Positions 21,906 through 34,634 of a DNA stretch of 64,000 nt are shown piece by piece. The position numbers and the translations under genes are program-made. The notes below the pieces were generated by a model. It was not told the DNA's origin and did not search any database. It was given only the letters and a program-made list of their open reading frames with translations. Source of the stretch: Saururus chinensis (Eukaryota; Streptophyta; Magnoliopsida; Piperales; Saururaceae); NCBI GenBank assembly GCA_035235625.1, contig CP141149.1:14387893-14451892 (forward strand). The letters are read 5' to 3'. Position 1 is the first letter of the stretch; each line of letters starts with the position of its first letter.

Positions 21906-22213
21906 GGGAGGAACAAATCATCACATGAAGAGAAAAATTTAGAGATCTGATTCAAAATTGACGAAAGAATAAAAAAAATATAATTTACAAAGGTGGGTAT
22001 TTTTATCCACTTATACAACCACCACCAATAACATTTTATAGTAGGTAATAGATGAGAAAATTGCTGGAAAAGGGAGGAACAAATCGTCACATAGAGAGAA
22101 AAATTTAGAGATCTGATTTAAAATTGACGAAAGAATAAAAAAAATATAACTTACAAAGGTGGGTATTTTTGTCTACTTATACAACCACCACCAATAACGT
22201 TTTATAATAGGTA
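21882..22213. repeat. 166-bp direct tandem duplication
   Basis: Copy 1 (21882-22047) and copy 2 (22048-22213) both start 'atagatgagaaaat' and share 'gaaaaatttagagatctgat', 'aaattgacgaaagaataaaa' and 'tacaaccaccaccaataac'. They differ at about a dozen sites. It ends about 100 bp before the glycosyltransferase start codon, so it may lie in that gene's promoter. Confidence 0.85.
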
Positions 22214-22317
22214 AATTTATTAATATAGCTCATATAAACGGGCCCCAAAAATTTATATTTGCACACGGGATACCTTTTAAAAAGCCCAACAAGGACACGC
22301 TGCAGTTGTCGTTGCCC

Positions 22318-25300
22318 ATGGCGGTCAATCAAAGAGCTCCTCGCGCCGTCTTCATGGCCTTTGGAACCAAAGGCGACGTCTATCCCATCGCTGTACGCTC
22401 TCTTACTCCTTTCTCCGCCTCTCGGGTCCTCTTTCTGAGGCTTTCAGCTGCTTTACTTGTCTCTTGCGCTATGTCATCAGCAACCTCTAATGATCGGTGA
22501 TTAATCCTAAAAAAATGGTCCAGCATCTTTTTTTTCTCAATCTGTGCAGGAACAGGGAACATATATGTATATTATGACATTACTGATGTGTGGCATTCAT
22601 ATCACTCATTTTGGGTTGCAGATGGACATGCATTTTGTTTTTTTCTTTTCCTAGCTGATTTCCATATACTACTATTGTGAGTGAAATTAGATAACATTTG
22701 TCAAGATTCGATTTTTCAGAGATTAATGCTATTTGCATCTCCTGTTTGGTCACATCTATCTGACTAGTTCCATACCAGCTGCAGGTTTATTTGCTGAACT
22801 AACTTTTGGCTATATATATCACTAATTGCAATATTTAGAATGTGCTTAGGCAGCCTAAGTTCTGGATTGCTTTGTTATCTGCTTTAAACAATGGGATTTC
22901 TGGGATATTCTCCCCTGCCAAGTGCCCCCAGCTTCTTAATGCTAATATACTCTGTTTATGACGTTCCATTTGATACTCATTAGGATAGAGACCTGAATTA
23001 TGCAAAGTTGCTAATGGATGGGTATGCATTCGTTGCATAATAACATTATGTTGCTGTCTGTACTTCTCCGTAAAATAAACCAACATCCTTTTTCTCAGAG
23101 TAAGCAATTATCATGGCTTTAGTCATAACTTACTCCTTGTCGTCAGGCTGTAGCTGCAGCTCTTGCATGTGACCAACCGCAGTACAATGTGGTGTTAATT
23201 ACTCATGCTTCTCATGCGGTAATAGCTAGAATCCTATGACACATTTTTTCTCCTCCATTCTAAAACGTTCTTTGCCAGTACATAAGTTCTATGCTTCTCA
23301 TTCGGCTGGTTTTGTTTCAGAACTTGAGTCCGCATTTATCAACTAAGAATATTTCATTTTTACCAATCTCTACACAAACTGTAGTTTCTGCTCACATGAA
23401 TCATGATGAATCCCGTAAGTTATTTACTTAATTTTAAATAGAGTGTTGCTTTGTTTACTGCACTCTTTCTATCATTGTTTTAATTAAGATCTTTTTTGTT
23501 AAATTACCAACACATCTGACTTTCATCAAGAATGGTGATTTAGTTGTTAGGATAGGGGTACAATAGGCGGTAATATCATCTATTTCTTGCACAAATTTCT
23601 GGCTAGTCATAATTGGGAACTCTGCTTTTTTTGTATGTAACTTTTGCATTTAGAAAGCTTGAAATTTCAACCATTGAAGTTCATCTTCTTCATTTCTTTA
23701 TCAGATTCTCAAGAGTTATTATTTGGTCTTCGGGAAAAATTCATTGGGATTGAACACCAACAAGAGTGCTTATCTGCATTTGAAAGGGTTTTTGAAGATG
23801 GCCTGAGCATGAAGGGTGATTTTATTGCAATAAACTTCTTTGCATTGGTATTATGGATAAATTAATTTGCCTTTTTTTTTTTCAAGTCAAAGCACTTCTA
23901 CATTTTTTACTATGCACAACTTGAAGTTTTGTAAGTTTTTGTGAACAAATATCTGTATCAGGATTACTATAGCTGCTCCTGTAACAATTATCTCTATTTC
24001 TTATTGCTTGGTGATCTAGGAAGGTTGGCACCTTGCAGAACTGTTTAATGTTCGCTGTCTTGTAGTTGCCCCTTACGTGGTTCCATATAGGTAATTATAT
24101 TTTTTTGTAAGTTGATATTTGGTTCAGCATATTTGCCCCTTCTTAATTGATCAGGCTTATCATTATTGAGGATCTATGCCATGCATTTAGAGGCTAATTC
24201 TTTTTCTCCTGTTTGGTAATGGATCTATTCTGTGCATATAGTGGGCAGCCTTTCAGTAATATACAGCTATAAGGTGTCTCCCAATTTCATATTTTAATTA
24301 AAGATTTGAATCATACATGCTACATGGTACATGTATTCGGCTTTCAAATCTCATGGGTTAAGGGCCCAAAATGGTTGTCTTCAAGTCAAAATGCTTACCT
24401 TCAATTCTACCAATTCCTACAGTGTGATTCCTTCACCATTCAAACTAAGCTAGAAAATTCCAAATATAAGTCCATTCTTATCATTCAGCCTAGTCACCTA
24501 GGTAAGCCAGGCAAATGGTTGGAGCAGTTGGCATATGTGTTCGTGCTGATGATAATCATTCATGCTGATTCAACTAGGCAAATATTTTATGGTCAATTTC
24601 ACGAGGGAAATTTTAAAATGGTCATTGAACCTTGCTTTGACACTTGACCGAAAGTAAGGAACTCTGCTGTTTGAATCTAAGAGGGAAAAAGTGGGTGTCT
24701 CAATCCCGCAACTGTTATATTTCCCATTTCCACGTTAGTGCATTGGCTAGCCTTGAAGTGGAGAGGGAGTTTGGTTAGAATGATTATATTGGTTGTCTAT
24801 TTTTGGTAATGAAGATATTTTTTAGACAAATTCCAGTGGCACCCCAAATGTGTTGAAATAATTAACAAAAAAGATGTACTTTGCAGTGTGCCTTTATCAT
24901 TTGAAAGCCAATTTAAGAAAGAGCTTCCCCATCTTTACAAATATCTACAAGATGCTCCGGATGACAAGGTAAATAGTTTTAGTCATTGATAAAGTATATT
25001 CACTTACATAATAGTTCTCTCTATCATCCATTATTGTGATGGGTCTTCAGAGACTTAATCTTTTTCCTCCTTCCTATCCTTGTCACTAAAGTTAAGTTTG
25101 TCATCGATTGAAAACATACATTATGTTTGGATGAAAGTTAACTGCCAGTGATGGAGGATCACTCAATAAAAATATATCTATGGGAGCAGGTTCTGTGTGA
25201 AAGGAGGGTAATATCTCTATGAGGGACCTAGTAAGGCAAGAATATAGGAGAAGGATCTGTTTTGGAAGAACTTTGTTATGACTATGGGAACATGAAGTGG

Positions 25301-28300
25301 TTTTTGGCTGTAAATAGTGCCAACATTGTATAATAAACATGCAAGATATATCAACTTCTTTCCAATGGGAGGTTGGTACCATGTTAGGTCAAATTTATAT
25401 GTCTCTATTGTACTATTCCAAGCTCTCATTATAGCTACTATTAACTCCATCATAAATTATGACGCCCAACCAATTTTTATTATCACCAACTAAATGCATT
25501 TAACTTCTCTCAATAATGTATTTATTAGCTCTCAATGTTGCCATGTTATATTTCTTGATCTCGTGAGATTTTTTTGAAGTTATGGTATGTGTCATAGCAA
25601 TGTAGCATGTTCCTCCATTAGCCTTTTAAATGAACTTTTGACATCTACCTAGGACTTCATGTTTTATCTATAGGTTTCCTGGAATGATGTAATCCACTGG
25701 ATGTGGCCACTTTTCACAGAAAAATGGGCATCTTGGAGAAGCAAATATTTGAAGCTGAGCCCTTTACCTTTCACGGTCAGTGCCTCCGAAGTAAAACCAA
25801 CCTGACTTAAACAATATATATCCTTCTAAATCCCATCTACTCCCACTCTTTCTTTCATTTTAAACTATCCACACCCAAAGAGTTTAAGAAGAATGAACTA
25901 TTGGTGTGTAGCATATTTTAAAAATGTGATATTTATTTAAAAAAACTATGTTTGTTTGAACTGTATAACATATTACTAATTGCAGGATCCAGTGACAGGT
26001 CTCCCTTCTTGGCATGATCGACCACGATCACCACTGCTTCTGTAAGATCTTTTAACTTTCTTTTTCCTTTTTAAGGGACAGATGGACATTAATTACGCTG
26101 AGAAATTAGTAATCGATCTATCAAGAAGTTTCCATTTTATTAAGAATGGGAAAAACTGGCATGGCAAATATCTTTTTTCTTTTCCCATTGTGGTTGTCAT
26201 GAAAAATTGTGATGGATATTATTCTATTTTAACTCTGAGAAATTAGCCGTGGAAAAATTTACCCATTAAGTAAAAAGTATCAAGAGGGGAAAAATCATCA
26301 CTATGAAGTCCAATCATCTACTTGTATGGCTTACTTTATAAATCCATGATAATATTAAACGGAAAGCATAAGACAAAATGCCCCAGCCTGGAGGACTATA
26401 TTGGAGAAGAGATGTTACTCCTCAAATGCTAAATATTGCTTATAGTACTGTAAATTGCAGCTTTTTTTCATTCCCTTATTTGGATTTGCCGTAAAAAGTG
26501 TGAAGCTCACATCCCTCCACTCCCCCTCCCCAAAAGAAGAAAACCAAGTTCTGTGGACAAGTTGGTCATATGTATTTTGTCTGACATCCTTTGAATTGAG
26601 AAGTCCTGCCCATTTTACACGCCTATATCATTAATTTATTATTTTATTAAATCATGTTCTCACTCATGCAACAGGTATGGTTTTAGCAAGGAGGTTGTTG
26701 AATGCCCTGGTATGAGATGTCAATATCATCTATTACCAAATATTTTGAGGAGGTTCCATCAGGTTTCTCCCTTGAAGTGGATGATTGTATGAATCTGAAG
26801 ATCATGAGGGCCGCAAATTCTGAAAAAAAGAAGGAAAATAAAATAAAAGAACATAAAAGAAGAAAATAAAGCAATAAAAATGCATTGGCCTGCACCTGTA
26901 TAGGAATATTAATTTATATTAGACTTTATTTTTTGCTAACTTGAAAGCAGTGGCAGGTTATTGGCCGTCGAACATCCATGTCTGTGGTTTTTGGTTTCTT
27001 CCAATGCATTGGCAGTTTTCATGTAGTGAATGTGCAGAAATTTCAGCTCAAATATCTGCAGGACAACTGGATTTGAAGAATGAACTTTGTGCAGCTCATT
27101 TTGATCTTCAGCTTTTTCTAGAGAGTTCTGTTCCTAATTCGTATGTACCTATATACTTTGGCTTAAGCTCAATTGGGAGGTATGTTTCATTTGATTCACC
27201 ACCCCATAAACCAATTTAGGCTGATGCATTTGTAAATTTTGAACTTTTTTACTAACCAGAACAAGAAACTTGATAGAAGCTGGGAGGATCTATATAAGTA
27301 GAAAGGTAAAAATTTACTGGGAAAACTTGTTGGTAGAAATATTCGGTTTACTTTTGGGTCCAACAAATGCTGCTAGATATGAATGAAAATCGTCCAGTTG
27401 AGCATGATCATTTTAAATATCACAGGATGCATGTGCCCTTGGGGGAGATCAGGTTTTCAACTCCTCCAAAGGTGTCTCAATTGTTTCCCTTTAACATTTT
27501 GTAAAAAAATTAAATAGGTAGAAAAAGGAATCGCCAAATTTGATATAATCATTATGCCTTTGGTAAATCTGGGGATAATATAGATAAGGATGTGACTCAT
27601 GTGGAACAATATCTGCAGAAAAGTAACAGAGACTCGTGGGCTGGGACTAAGCGAAGCTGAAACTCCCAATTGTTTCCATCTTAACATTTGGAAAAAAAAT
27701 TAAATAGGTAGAACAAGAACTACTTAACGATATATAGTCATCTGGAGTTGCCAAATTTGATAGTATCATTATGCCGTTGGTAAATGTGGAGGTAATTCAG
27801 ATTTGGATGTAATTCCTGTGGGACAACATCTGCAGAAAAGTAACACAGACCCATGGGTTAGGACTAATGCGAAGCTGAAACTCATATTATCCAAGAAATT
27901 CGTGTTTAAGGGATCCTAGTTGTCTGATTGAATTCAACAGCAAATGAACCGCTAAGATTAGTGGTTTGACATAAAATGGCCGGTTACGTTTCAATGAATG
28001 CTAGAAGACTACTCGTCCCACTAGAGCAGTTAGGAATGCAGTGTAATGGCTTACTTACGACGATGGCTATCCGAGAGTCTTCCTCCTATATCTTTCCAAA
28101 TGCGCATGCTTGTTAGCAAGGAATGAAAGAAGAGGATAACAAAGAAGTGAAAAGGCAGGGAAAACAGGAGGGTTAGAAGCAGTGACAGATCACCACTAAC
28201 CATTGGTGTGGCAGAAATAGTTAAAAAGTGTGTTGGGTCTTCCGCAGAATTTATTTATTTTTTTGCTTGGTAGAAAGAAGAATTTGTTTTGGGTGTGACA

Positions 28301-30785
28301 TGAATTTACATTTCAATATACCTTCAAGTAGATACGTTAATGCCTGTTAATCATTGGCATCATCAAACAACAAGGGCACTACCACCTTCCCTTAAACTTA
28401 TGGGGTTCAGCGAATTCGCGTGTACGCAGCGTTGTCTGTCGTCAACTATTTTTGTTTGAACGCTTTTCATGATGGATTCCTCAACTCTGATGACATTTTG
28501 GTGTCGCCTTCTATCTTATTGGTCAGTTTTCTTACAAGGTGATTTTTCTTCTTTATCCAGCATGGGTTTCCTAAGAAATCCCCAGGCATTTCTTCTAGTT
28601 ATCAGGAAGGTTGTGGAAAATTCCAATTACAGATTTGTTCTCTTTTCCGGTGGTTATGAGCCATTAAATGATGCCATACTAAAGGCATTCTGTGAATCAT
28701 CAAGTTCACCTCAAAGGCAGCAGTGCGGCCATCAAGATGGAGTTCTCCTGTTTGATGATCGGGTTTTCTGTTTTTTAGGGTGCGAGGTTTTTTTTTTTAA
28801 TGTGGAAGGAATATATAATAAGATTTACTTTAATTTGACACTTCCATTCATAGAGTAACATGTCATTGTTTTGAATGGTGGACCAGTTCCGTACCCTTTG
28901 GTTGGCTTTTTCCTAGGTGCAAAGTAGCAATTCATCACGGTGGGAGGTGAGCCTTCTATTAAAACTCCATCTTCCACATCTAATAGAACATGTTTCTAGT
29001 GGAAAAAGAAATATCTAGCATACTGACTCTGTGGCTTTATGTTCACTTGCTCTTTCTCAAACAGTGGGTCTACTGCTGCAGCACTGCTCACTGGAACTCC
29101 TCAGGTTGGTTTAACTTATGATTTCTCTTATGTTGATTTAGTTTCTTGAATGTTTATGTTTATACATACGTACAACTGTGTGCGTATGTAACTTTTACCA
29201 AATTTGATCCATGCAATTTAATTTGTAGGTGCATATGTTCTGCATAATTTATCTAACCTTACAAAGGGTGAGTAAATAAACTGTTGGAAGATAAAGTTAT
29301 TTCCTTGGATAAAATTGGGTTCAACTTTACAAATTTGTATCTATAAGGCAACAGAAAACATAACTAGGCTGTCATCTAACCATACAACCTGAATAGTCCA
29401 ATGGTTTGGTTGCTTCTAAGCAGGGATATAAAGTCAAATATAGAATACTCAGCAAGCAGTGGTACGAAAATAAAGCCATCAGATGGGGCAATCCTTACTC
29501 TGGATTTATCTACCTTCAGCTGTAATTTAGATGGACTAGCAAATGTGGTCCATGTGTAGTGGGTTACTAGATAACTACTTGATGGGCACTTCTAGTTGAT
29601 TTACTGGTCATTTTGGCAATTGATGGATATAAAAACCGTCAAAGTAGCATTATGTTTGCTCATGCATACCATAGAGAAGATTGCTGTAGAATGGTCTGTG
29701 TACCCTCAAAAGCGGATTCAATTTTATTTTTCTCAGTTCTGTTGCACAATAAACGTCCTATCTCATGGCCTATACTTGAATGGCAGATATTATGCCCTTT
29801 CATGCTCGATCAGTTTTACTGGGCAGAAAGGATGTTCTGGCTTGGAGTAGCACCAAATCCATTGAAAAGAAATGAGTTGCTTCCGGATAATATGGATGAG
29901 AAGAGCATTCGGTATGCCACAGATACTCTCTCAATTGCCATTCAAGAAGCATTGTGCCCCGAAGTAAAGGCATGTGCAACTAGAATAGCTGAGCGAATTT
30001 CCATAGAGGTATGCTGATAAAGTTCACTTTTTTATGTTCAACTTTGTCAGTGTTTGTTACTTGGGTATACGTTACCTGGAATTAATGTACTGAGATCACT
30101 GTTAAAATTGCCTACTGGAGCTACGGCTGCTTTCAGGCATCAGAAATGCAAGTTCGAATCTGAATCCAAGTGAAGCTTAAATATAAATGAGATTTGGAGT
30201 TCCATTGACCGGTAACTCACCCTGAATCATAGACTATCCTCCCTCCATCTCATATTAATAGCTCCATTTGGAAAAATAGTGATATTTATTGAATATCAAC
30301 TAAGAGAATGGAAAATAAGCTTATGAAACACTTAAATTGAGCCAAATGGGGCTATTAATATTGGGGCAAACTTTTTTTCCAAATGGAGCTTTTAATATTG
30401 GATGGAAGGAGTATACTCTTGGTCTAATATAATGATCAGCTACATATTCTACATGATCATTATGATTTTTTAAGTCATTTTAGATTACTACATATTCTAA
30501 TAGTCGTATTTGTACTTGACGATTAATGTTTCTGTAAATTCTAGTCAAATTTGAACTTGGATTTTGCCTGTCCAGCAACAAATCCAAACTGGAGTCTTGC
30601 ATTTTTTGTTTAGGTTGTTTACAATTTGAATAAAATGCCTTAAATATTTGATTTGTGATTCTTCATTGGCATATTTTCACTTTTAGTTTCTACATACTAA
30701 AATCTGTTGGAAATGTTATATCTAACAGGACGGAGTTGGAGAAGCTCTAAAGATTCTCAAGGAGGAGATTATCAATTGTACCTGA
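22318..30785 (+). CDS. UDP-glycosyltransferase, sterol 3-beta-glucosyltransferase-like (UGT80-related), 15 exons, 516 aa
   Basis: Exons: 22318-22392, 23147-23218, 23321-23414, 23705-23847, 24020-24090, 24887-24968, 25674-25775, 25986-26041, 26675-26709, 26957-27179, 28561-28779, 28887-28946, 29065-29104, 29787-30008, 30729-30785. All introns are GT-AG, all phases agree, and the 1551-nt CDS has no internal stop. The N-terminal Rossmann half opens with FMAFGTKGDVYPIA (residues 12-25), the GTxGDV loop of GT28/sterol-GT type enzymes. The C-terminal half has GSVPFGWLFPRC (391-402), AIHHGGSGSTAAAL (405-418) and PFMLDQFYWAER (428-439), where HHGGSGS and DQ form the UDP-sugar site. No signal peptide or membrane segment is evident. 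It lacks the long N-terminal extension I expect of canonical UGT80A/B and by memory resembles the shorter plant homologue At5g24750. The acceptor substrate is unknown; a sterol is only one candidate. The start is the Met just before the conserved loop. Confidence 0.93.
27475..27880. repeat. ~200-bp degenerate direct duplication in intron 10 of the glycosyltransferase
   Basis: Both copies begin 'caattgtttcc..ttaacattt' and share 'aaattaaataggtaga', 'ccaaatttgata.tatcatt', 'tctgcagaaaagtaacagag' and 'gcgaagctgaaactc'. They lie at about 27478-27670 and 27667-27880. Confidence 0.7.
30239..30411. mobile_element. Stowaway-like MITE (173 bp) in intron 14 of the glycosyltransferase
   Basis: The left end CTCCCTCCATCTCATATTAA and the right end, read in reverse complement, CTCCTTCCATCCAATATTAA are terminal inverted repeats. 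They extend to 'agctccatttgg' on both sides. The CTCCCTCC start is the Stowaway (Tc1/mariner) signature. TA follows the right end (30412-30413), and the left flank reads TC, perhaps a changed TA. No coding capacity. Confidence 0.8.
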
Positions 30786-31460
30786 TAGTGCTGAAATCAA
30801 GCAGGAAAGTACATTTGTGGCTTCTTGGATCTTTTCGTACTAATCTGGATGGAGAAATGGAGTTGCAAGTTTCTTTTACGTACCGCGTTCTCATCATCTG
30901 CCAGCATAAACTTTCTGTCAAAACTTGATTCTTCTCTGGTAAATGGGATGCAAACCTGTCTTGCATTTTGGTTGCCCTATAATTTAGTTTTTGATGGATG
31001 CCAAGGTTATGCTGTCGTGAAAACTTGTTGGGAACAAGTTTGCATGTAAGAATACACTTGCCCCTCAATCAAGATTTCTTAGTGAACCATATATCTCGTC
31101 AGGTTATATAACGCATGTCTTTAGGATCCATGCTTTAACTAGAACGTGTTGCTTTGCCCAGCCAATTGTCTTGCACAATTATTGCAATCTACACCTAAAT
31201 ATGAGAGAAGTGGATGTAAAGGTGTGTTGTTTGTAACATTAATGTTTTTATGTCAGTTTGAGATGCGTATCTCAATCTAAACTCTCGCATATGTGATGTA
31301 CATTGTCATGATTTGTATGCAAACATAATTAGTATCGGCAAGATTGCTTTTATCTAGACTGTCATGATCCGTAAGAGTGCTGTTTGTAATATCATTGGCC
31401 GGCTGCTTACAACACCCTTAAGAAAATAAAGGAAATAAAGGGGGTTATTTACATATTACC
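30786..31460 (+). other. Probable 3' UTR of the glycosyltransferase and following intergenic DNA
   Basis: No in-frame coding after TGA at 30783-30785. Several T-rich and 'tttgtaacatt'-type sites could serve for polyadenylation, but none is decisive. Confidence 0.4.
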
Positions 31461-31469
31461 TGGACAAAG

Positions 31470-32250
31470 ATGGGGTATTTTCTGATCATTTGTACTTTTC
31501 TAAAAAATTTCAGATTGCCTACTTTTACATATATTTTAGACCAAATTAACCTCCCCTTTATGTGCATTGTCATCAAAAGTCCTCCCCCCTCTTCCCGCTT
31601 CCGTTTGCTCCTCTTTCGTCGGCTCCAGCAACCACCTGTCTGGTCCTCTAAAGCAAAAGTTAAAAGAGACGGAGACAGAGGCAGAGATAGAGATTGTTGG
31701 CCTGCGGCAGATCTCTCTCTCTCTGTTTTGTTCTTGAATCCACTCTCTAGATTCAGATCTTTCTCATCTCCTCTCTCCCCTTCTGCTCTTCAGTCCCGCC
31801 CTCCCCCATACTTTGAGCTTATTTTATTTCTGTCCGAATTTCACTGCACTATGGAAGAAAGGGGAAGGAAGAGAGGGAAGTCGGAGAAAATCCTATTTCC
31901 TCCTCTTTTGCTCCCTTTATATAAGTGTTTTGAGTGTTCTGCGAAGATCATTCCTGGTTTTTCTTTCCACGTCTGCTGATTGATCTTGAGGCACTGGTGG
32001 TGCTGACTCTGAACCTTGAGAGTTGGCTTTGTACTTAGTCATAAGAAAGCCAGCCATTTTCTGTTTTTTTTTTTTAACTTTTGGACTAAGAGTTCTACTA
32101 ATGAGAGTGGTGTTTATCGTATCTCTGTGTTGCATATGGAGAAGAATTTTCGGATTGAATTGGTAGAGGAGATATTTCAAAATTGTTGTTTTTCTCTTTG
32201 GCTCCAATTATCTTCCGTAAAGGAAGGTTCATTTAGATTGGGGCATTGAC
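31470..32250 (+). other. Pyrimidine-rich leader-like DNA with a short ORF
   Basis: A CT-rich stretch (31580-31800, including 'tctctctctctctg') is followed by a start codon in an ordinary plant leader setting (31851-31979, begins MEERGRKRGKSEK). The frame closes after 42 codons. A poly(T) run at about 32060-32074 follows. It could be the 5' end of a broken gene that also supplied the fragments at 32340-32715. I do not recognise the product. Confidence 0.3.
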
Positions 32251-32339
32251 CTGTACTATCTGCAGATGACATCTTCTTGGAACTTAATGTTATTGAAACT
32301 TGTTAGTCAGAGGACAAGAAAACTAATGTGATTTGTTCA

Positions 32340-32715
32340 GGCACATTTGACAGACCTGATGAGGGTGTTTAGGGGCTTTCTCACTTGGTCAGCTTAAAGC
32401 TTTTGACACTGAGGTTGACTTCATTGGAGGGTGTGCAATCTTGAGAATTAGAGTGGAGATTCTGAAAAGTGCGTTTGATACTCGTCAATCCCTATTAGAT
32501 ATAAACACACCCTTGGAAAAGAAGTATGATGAACGTGATGGGCTGGCTTCGGCCCGAAGTTATAACCCAAGAAGCAAAGTACGGAATTGATCATTTGGAG
32601 GTTGATAGAATCGATGAGAACTCCAAAACGTATGCTGAATGTGGTTCAAATAAGCATGCTCTATTTGACACTGCAGGATTTTATGAAGCGATTAGATCAT
32701 CGAAGTGCGTGTTTG
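32340..32715 (+). pseudogene. Unidentified coding-like fragments in two frames
   Basis: About 32378-32590 reads AFSLGQLKAFDTEVDFIGGC then AILRIRVEILKSAFDTRQSL and LDINTPLEKKYDERD, closing in TGA. In an overlapping frame 32572-32703 reads EVITQEAKYGIDHLEVDRID then ENSKTYAECGSNKHALFDTA and GFYEAIRSSK, with a GT donor-like 'gtgcgtg' next. Both have balanced, protein-like composition unlike the surrounding shadow frames. A frameshift between them suggests a decayed gene. No family recognised. Confidence 0.35.
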
Positions 32716-32819
32716 TGACCACTTCTCTTCCTATTATAACCGTAGTCTGTTTTATAAAAATTTCTTTCAAACGTATCTGTTTAATACACCACCTGATTTT
32801 GAACTCGTAGCTACAACTT

Positions 32820-33950
32820 AGATTCACAAGTGAAAATTAGTGTATATGATAATAGCGTGTTAAGAAATTGAAATGGGTTATACATTTGTTTGCCTCTTAG
32901 ATAACCAAGGTTTTAGGGTTTGTTGCTGGATATCTGAAAACAACATTGATTTCAGCCAACGCTTGAAGTTTCGAAGACGAATTTCCTGACTTGCTTCCAC
33001 AATAAGACCATACCAGCGCCATGCTGATTACTGGATGGTTAAGCAAGAGAAGCAAAGTCTTGAAGTTTCGAAGACTCGAAACTAGTTTTCCATCCATTTT
33101 GTGTACCAGTGGATATGCTTGATTACATTTCGCAAATATTTTACAATCCTTTTAGATAACTTGCTCATTTATGAATCAATTTTCATGTATATCCTTTACA
33201 GTAGTCAAACCTGCTTTTTGGCACACAACTTTTTTACCCACAAGCACTATTGATTCTGCAATTGCAGCTAGTAGAGAAATTATGAAACAGCATACCTTGT
33301 GGAGTTGTATAACACCCAGCCCTTCGCTGACAACTTGAGAAATACGACCTTGCATTAACCATGAGGGTTACATTGAAAAATATTAAAAGGTCAACTTTGT
33401 TGGTTTATTGAAGCTAAACTGCTATTGAAATGAGAAAAGGGTCATTCAGATCATTGCAGACCTATATCTTACCATATGTATTGTATTTTTAGTGAATTAC
33501 AAAATATAATTGGAGAAGTAAATTATGGTCAAAATAGACCAGTTACTGAAGTGCGATATGGGATAAAATGTGTGCAAATCACCCTGATGTCCATCCTGCC
33601 CTGATCCCACTCACGCTCTTTTTCCTCATCTCCAGTCATTGGTGGATTTGTTGTATCTTATCCTTCCTCCGCTACATCTTCTCTTTTACAAAACAAAACA
33701 CCGTCACTCCTCCCTACTTCCTACGCAATTTGCCACTTGTCCCTACTCTTACTGTTGTCTCTGCATTATCCCTGGGACAAAGCTCGCCTAGAAGCTCACA
33801 CATAAATGGCTACATTCTCTTCTACGCAATCTGCCACTGGTCCCTGCTCTCTTTGTTGTCACCTCCTCCTCTCTATCAAGGTTGTATCTTGTCGAGAAGG
33901 TCACCCAGAAGCTTCGCTAGAAACTCGCCTAGTAGAATTTGAAGGTTGGT
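32820..33950. other. No gene supported
   Basis: A CT-rich + strand frame at 33568-33942 has no recognisable domain and unusual composition. The rest is AT-rich with a short duplicated 'cttgaagtttcgaagac' (about 32963 and 33059). Confidence 0.45.
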
Positions 33951-33953
33951 CAG

Positions 33954-34307
33954 GAATTTGACATTAGACCTTCAAATAATGCAGGTATATCTTATGGACT
34001 TGCTCTTTACTATTGAATACAAAGGTAATCCACCATTCTTAGCATGATAGAATAGGACTGTTGGGATTAATTGTGATGGCTTAGAGAAAGTGTGAGGAAG
34101 ACAGTGTTGTGGGTGAATTAGTGTGATTAAGAATTTGACATTAGACCTTCAAATAATGCAGGTATATCTTATGGACTTGCTCTTTACTATTGAATACAAA
34201 GGTAATCCACCATTCTTAGCATGATAGAATAGGACTGTTGGGATTAATTGCGATGGCTTAGAGAAAGTGTGAGGAAGACAGTGTTGTGGGTGAATTAGTG
34301 TGATTAA
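33954..34307. repeat. 177-bp near-identical tandem duplication
   Basis: Copies 33954-34130 and 34131-34307 both begin 'gaatttgacattagacc' and end 'gaattagtgtgattaa'. By eye they differ at a single base ('aattgtgatgg' against 'aattgcgatgg'). This implies a recent duplication or an assembly artefact. Confidence 0.93.
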
Positions 34308-34634
34308 AATGAGAGTTTTGTGATGGCTTACATAAAGTTGACATGGAAATTAGTTGTGATGTAGTTACGGTGCAAGATCATCACAATGAGGATGAGCAGT
34401 AAATGTTTTTGCAACAAGTGTATTGAATTGCAAGTACATTGCAAACCTTGCACAACATAATGTGTTGCATCACAAATTACTTCGTAGTATAGGGGGTGTA
34501 GATGTTGTGATGGAAATTAGTTGTGATGTAGTTGCAATGAAAGATCAGAGCAATTGTGATGGCCATCAATTGTCATCACAAGTGGTTTGCAATTGCCTTT
34601 GAAACAATAGTATTTTGCATCATAAAACCTTCGC
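34308..34634. repeat. Degenerate repeats around 'gatggaaattagttgtgatg'
   Basis: 'gaaattagttgtgatgtagtt' occurs near 34346 and 34511, with 'gtgatgg..atca' and 'ttgcatcac' words between. No coding content. Confidence 0.5.

Noticed and set aside
28740-28946. Apparent frameshift in the glycosyltransferase around the UDP-sugar motif
   Set aside because: A GT-AG intron (28780-28886) restores the frame and gives the expected GSVP..WLFPRC sequence, so the gene is intact.
29613-30017. Long + strand frame overlapping exon 14 of the glycosyltransferase
   Set aside because: Only its second half (from 29787) is the real exon. The first half is intron sequence before a good acceptor.
32060-32074. Poly(T) run that could mark a processed retrocopy on the - strand
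   Set aside because: No intronless gene body, target duplication or recognisable parent follows it.
33568-33942. 124-codon + strand frame
   Set aside because: CT-rich composition, no recognisable domain, no plausible splice or promoter context.
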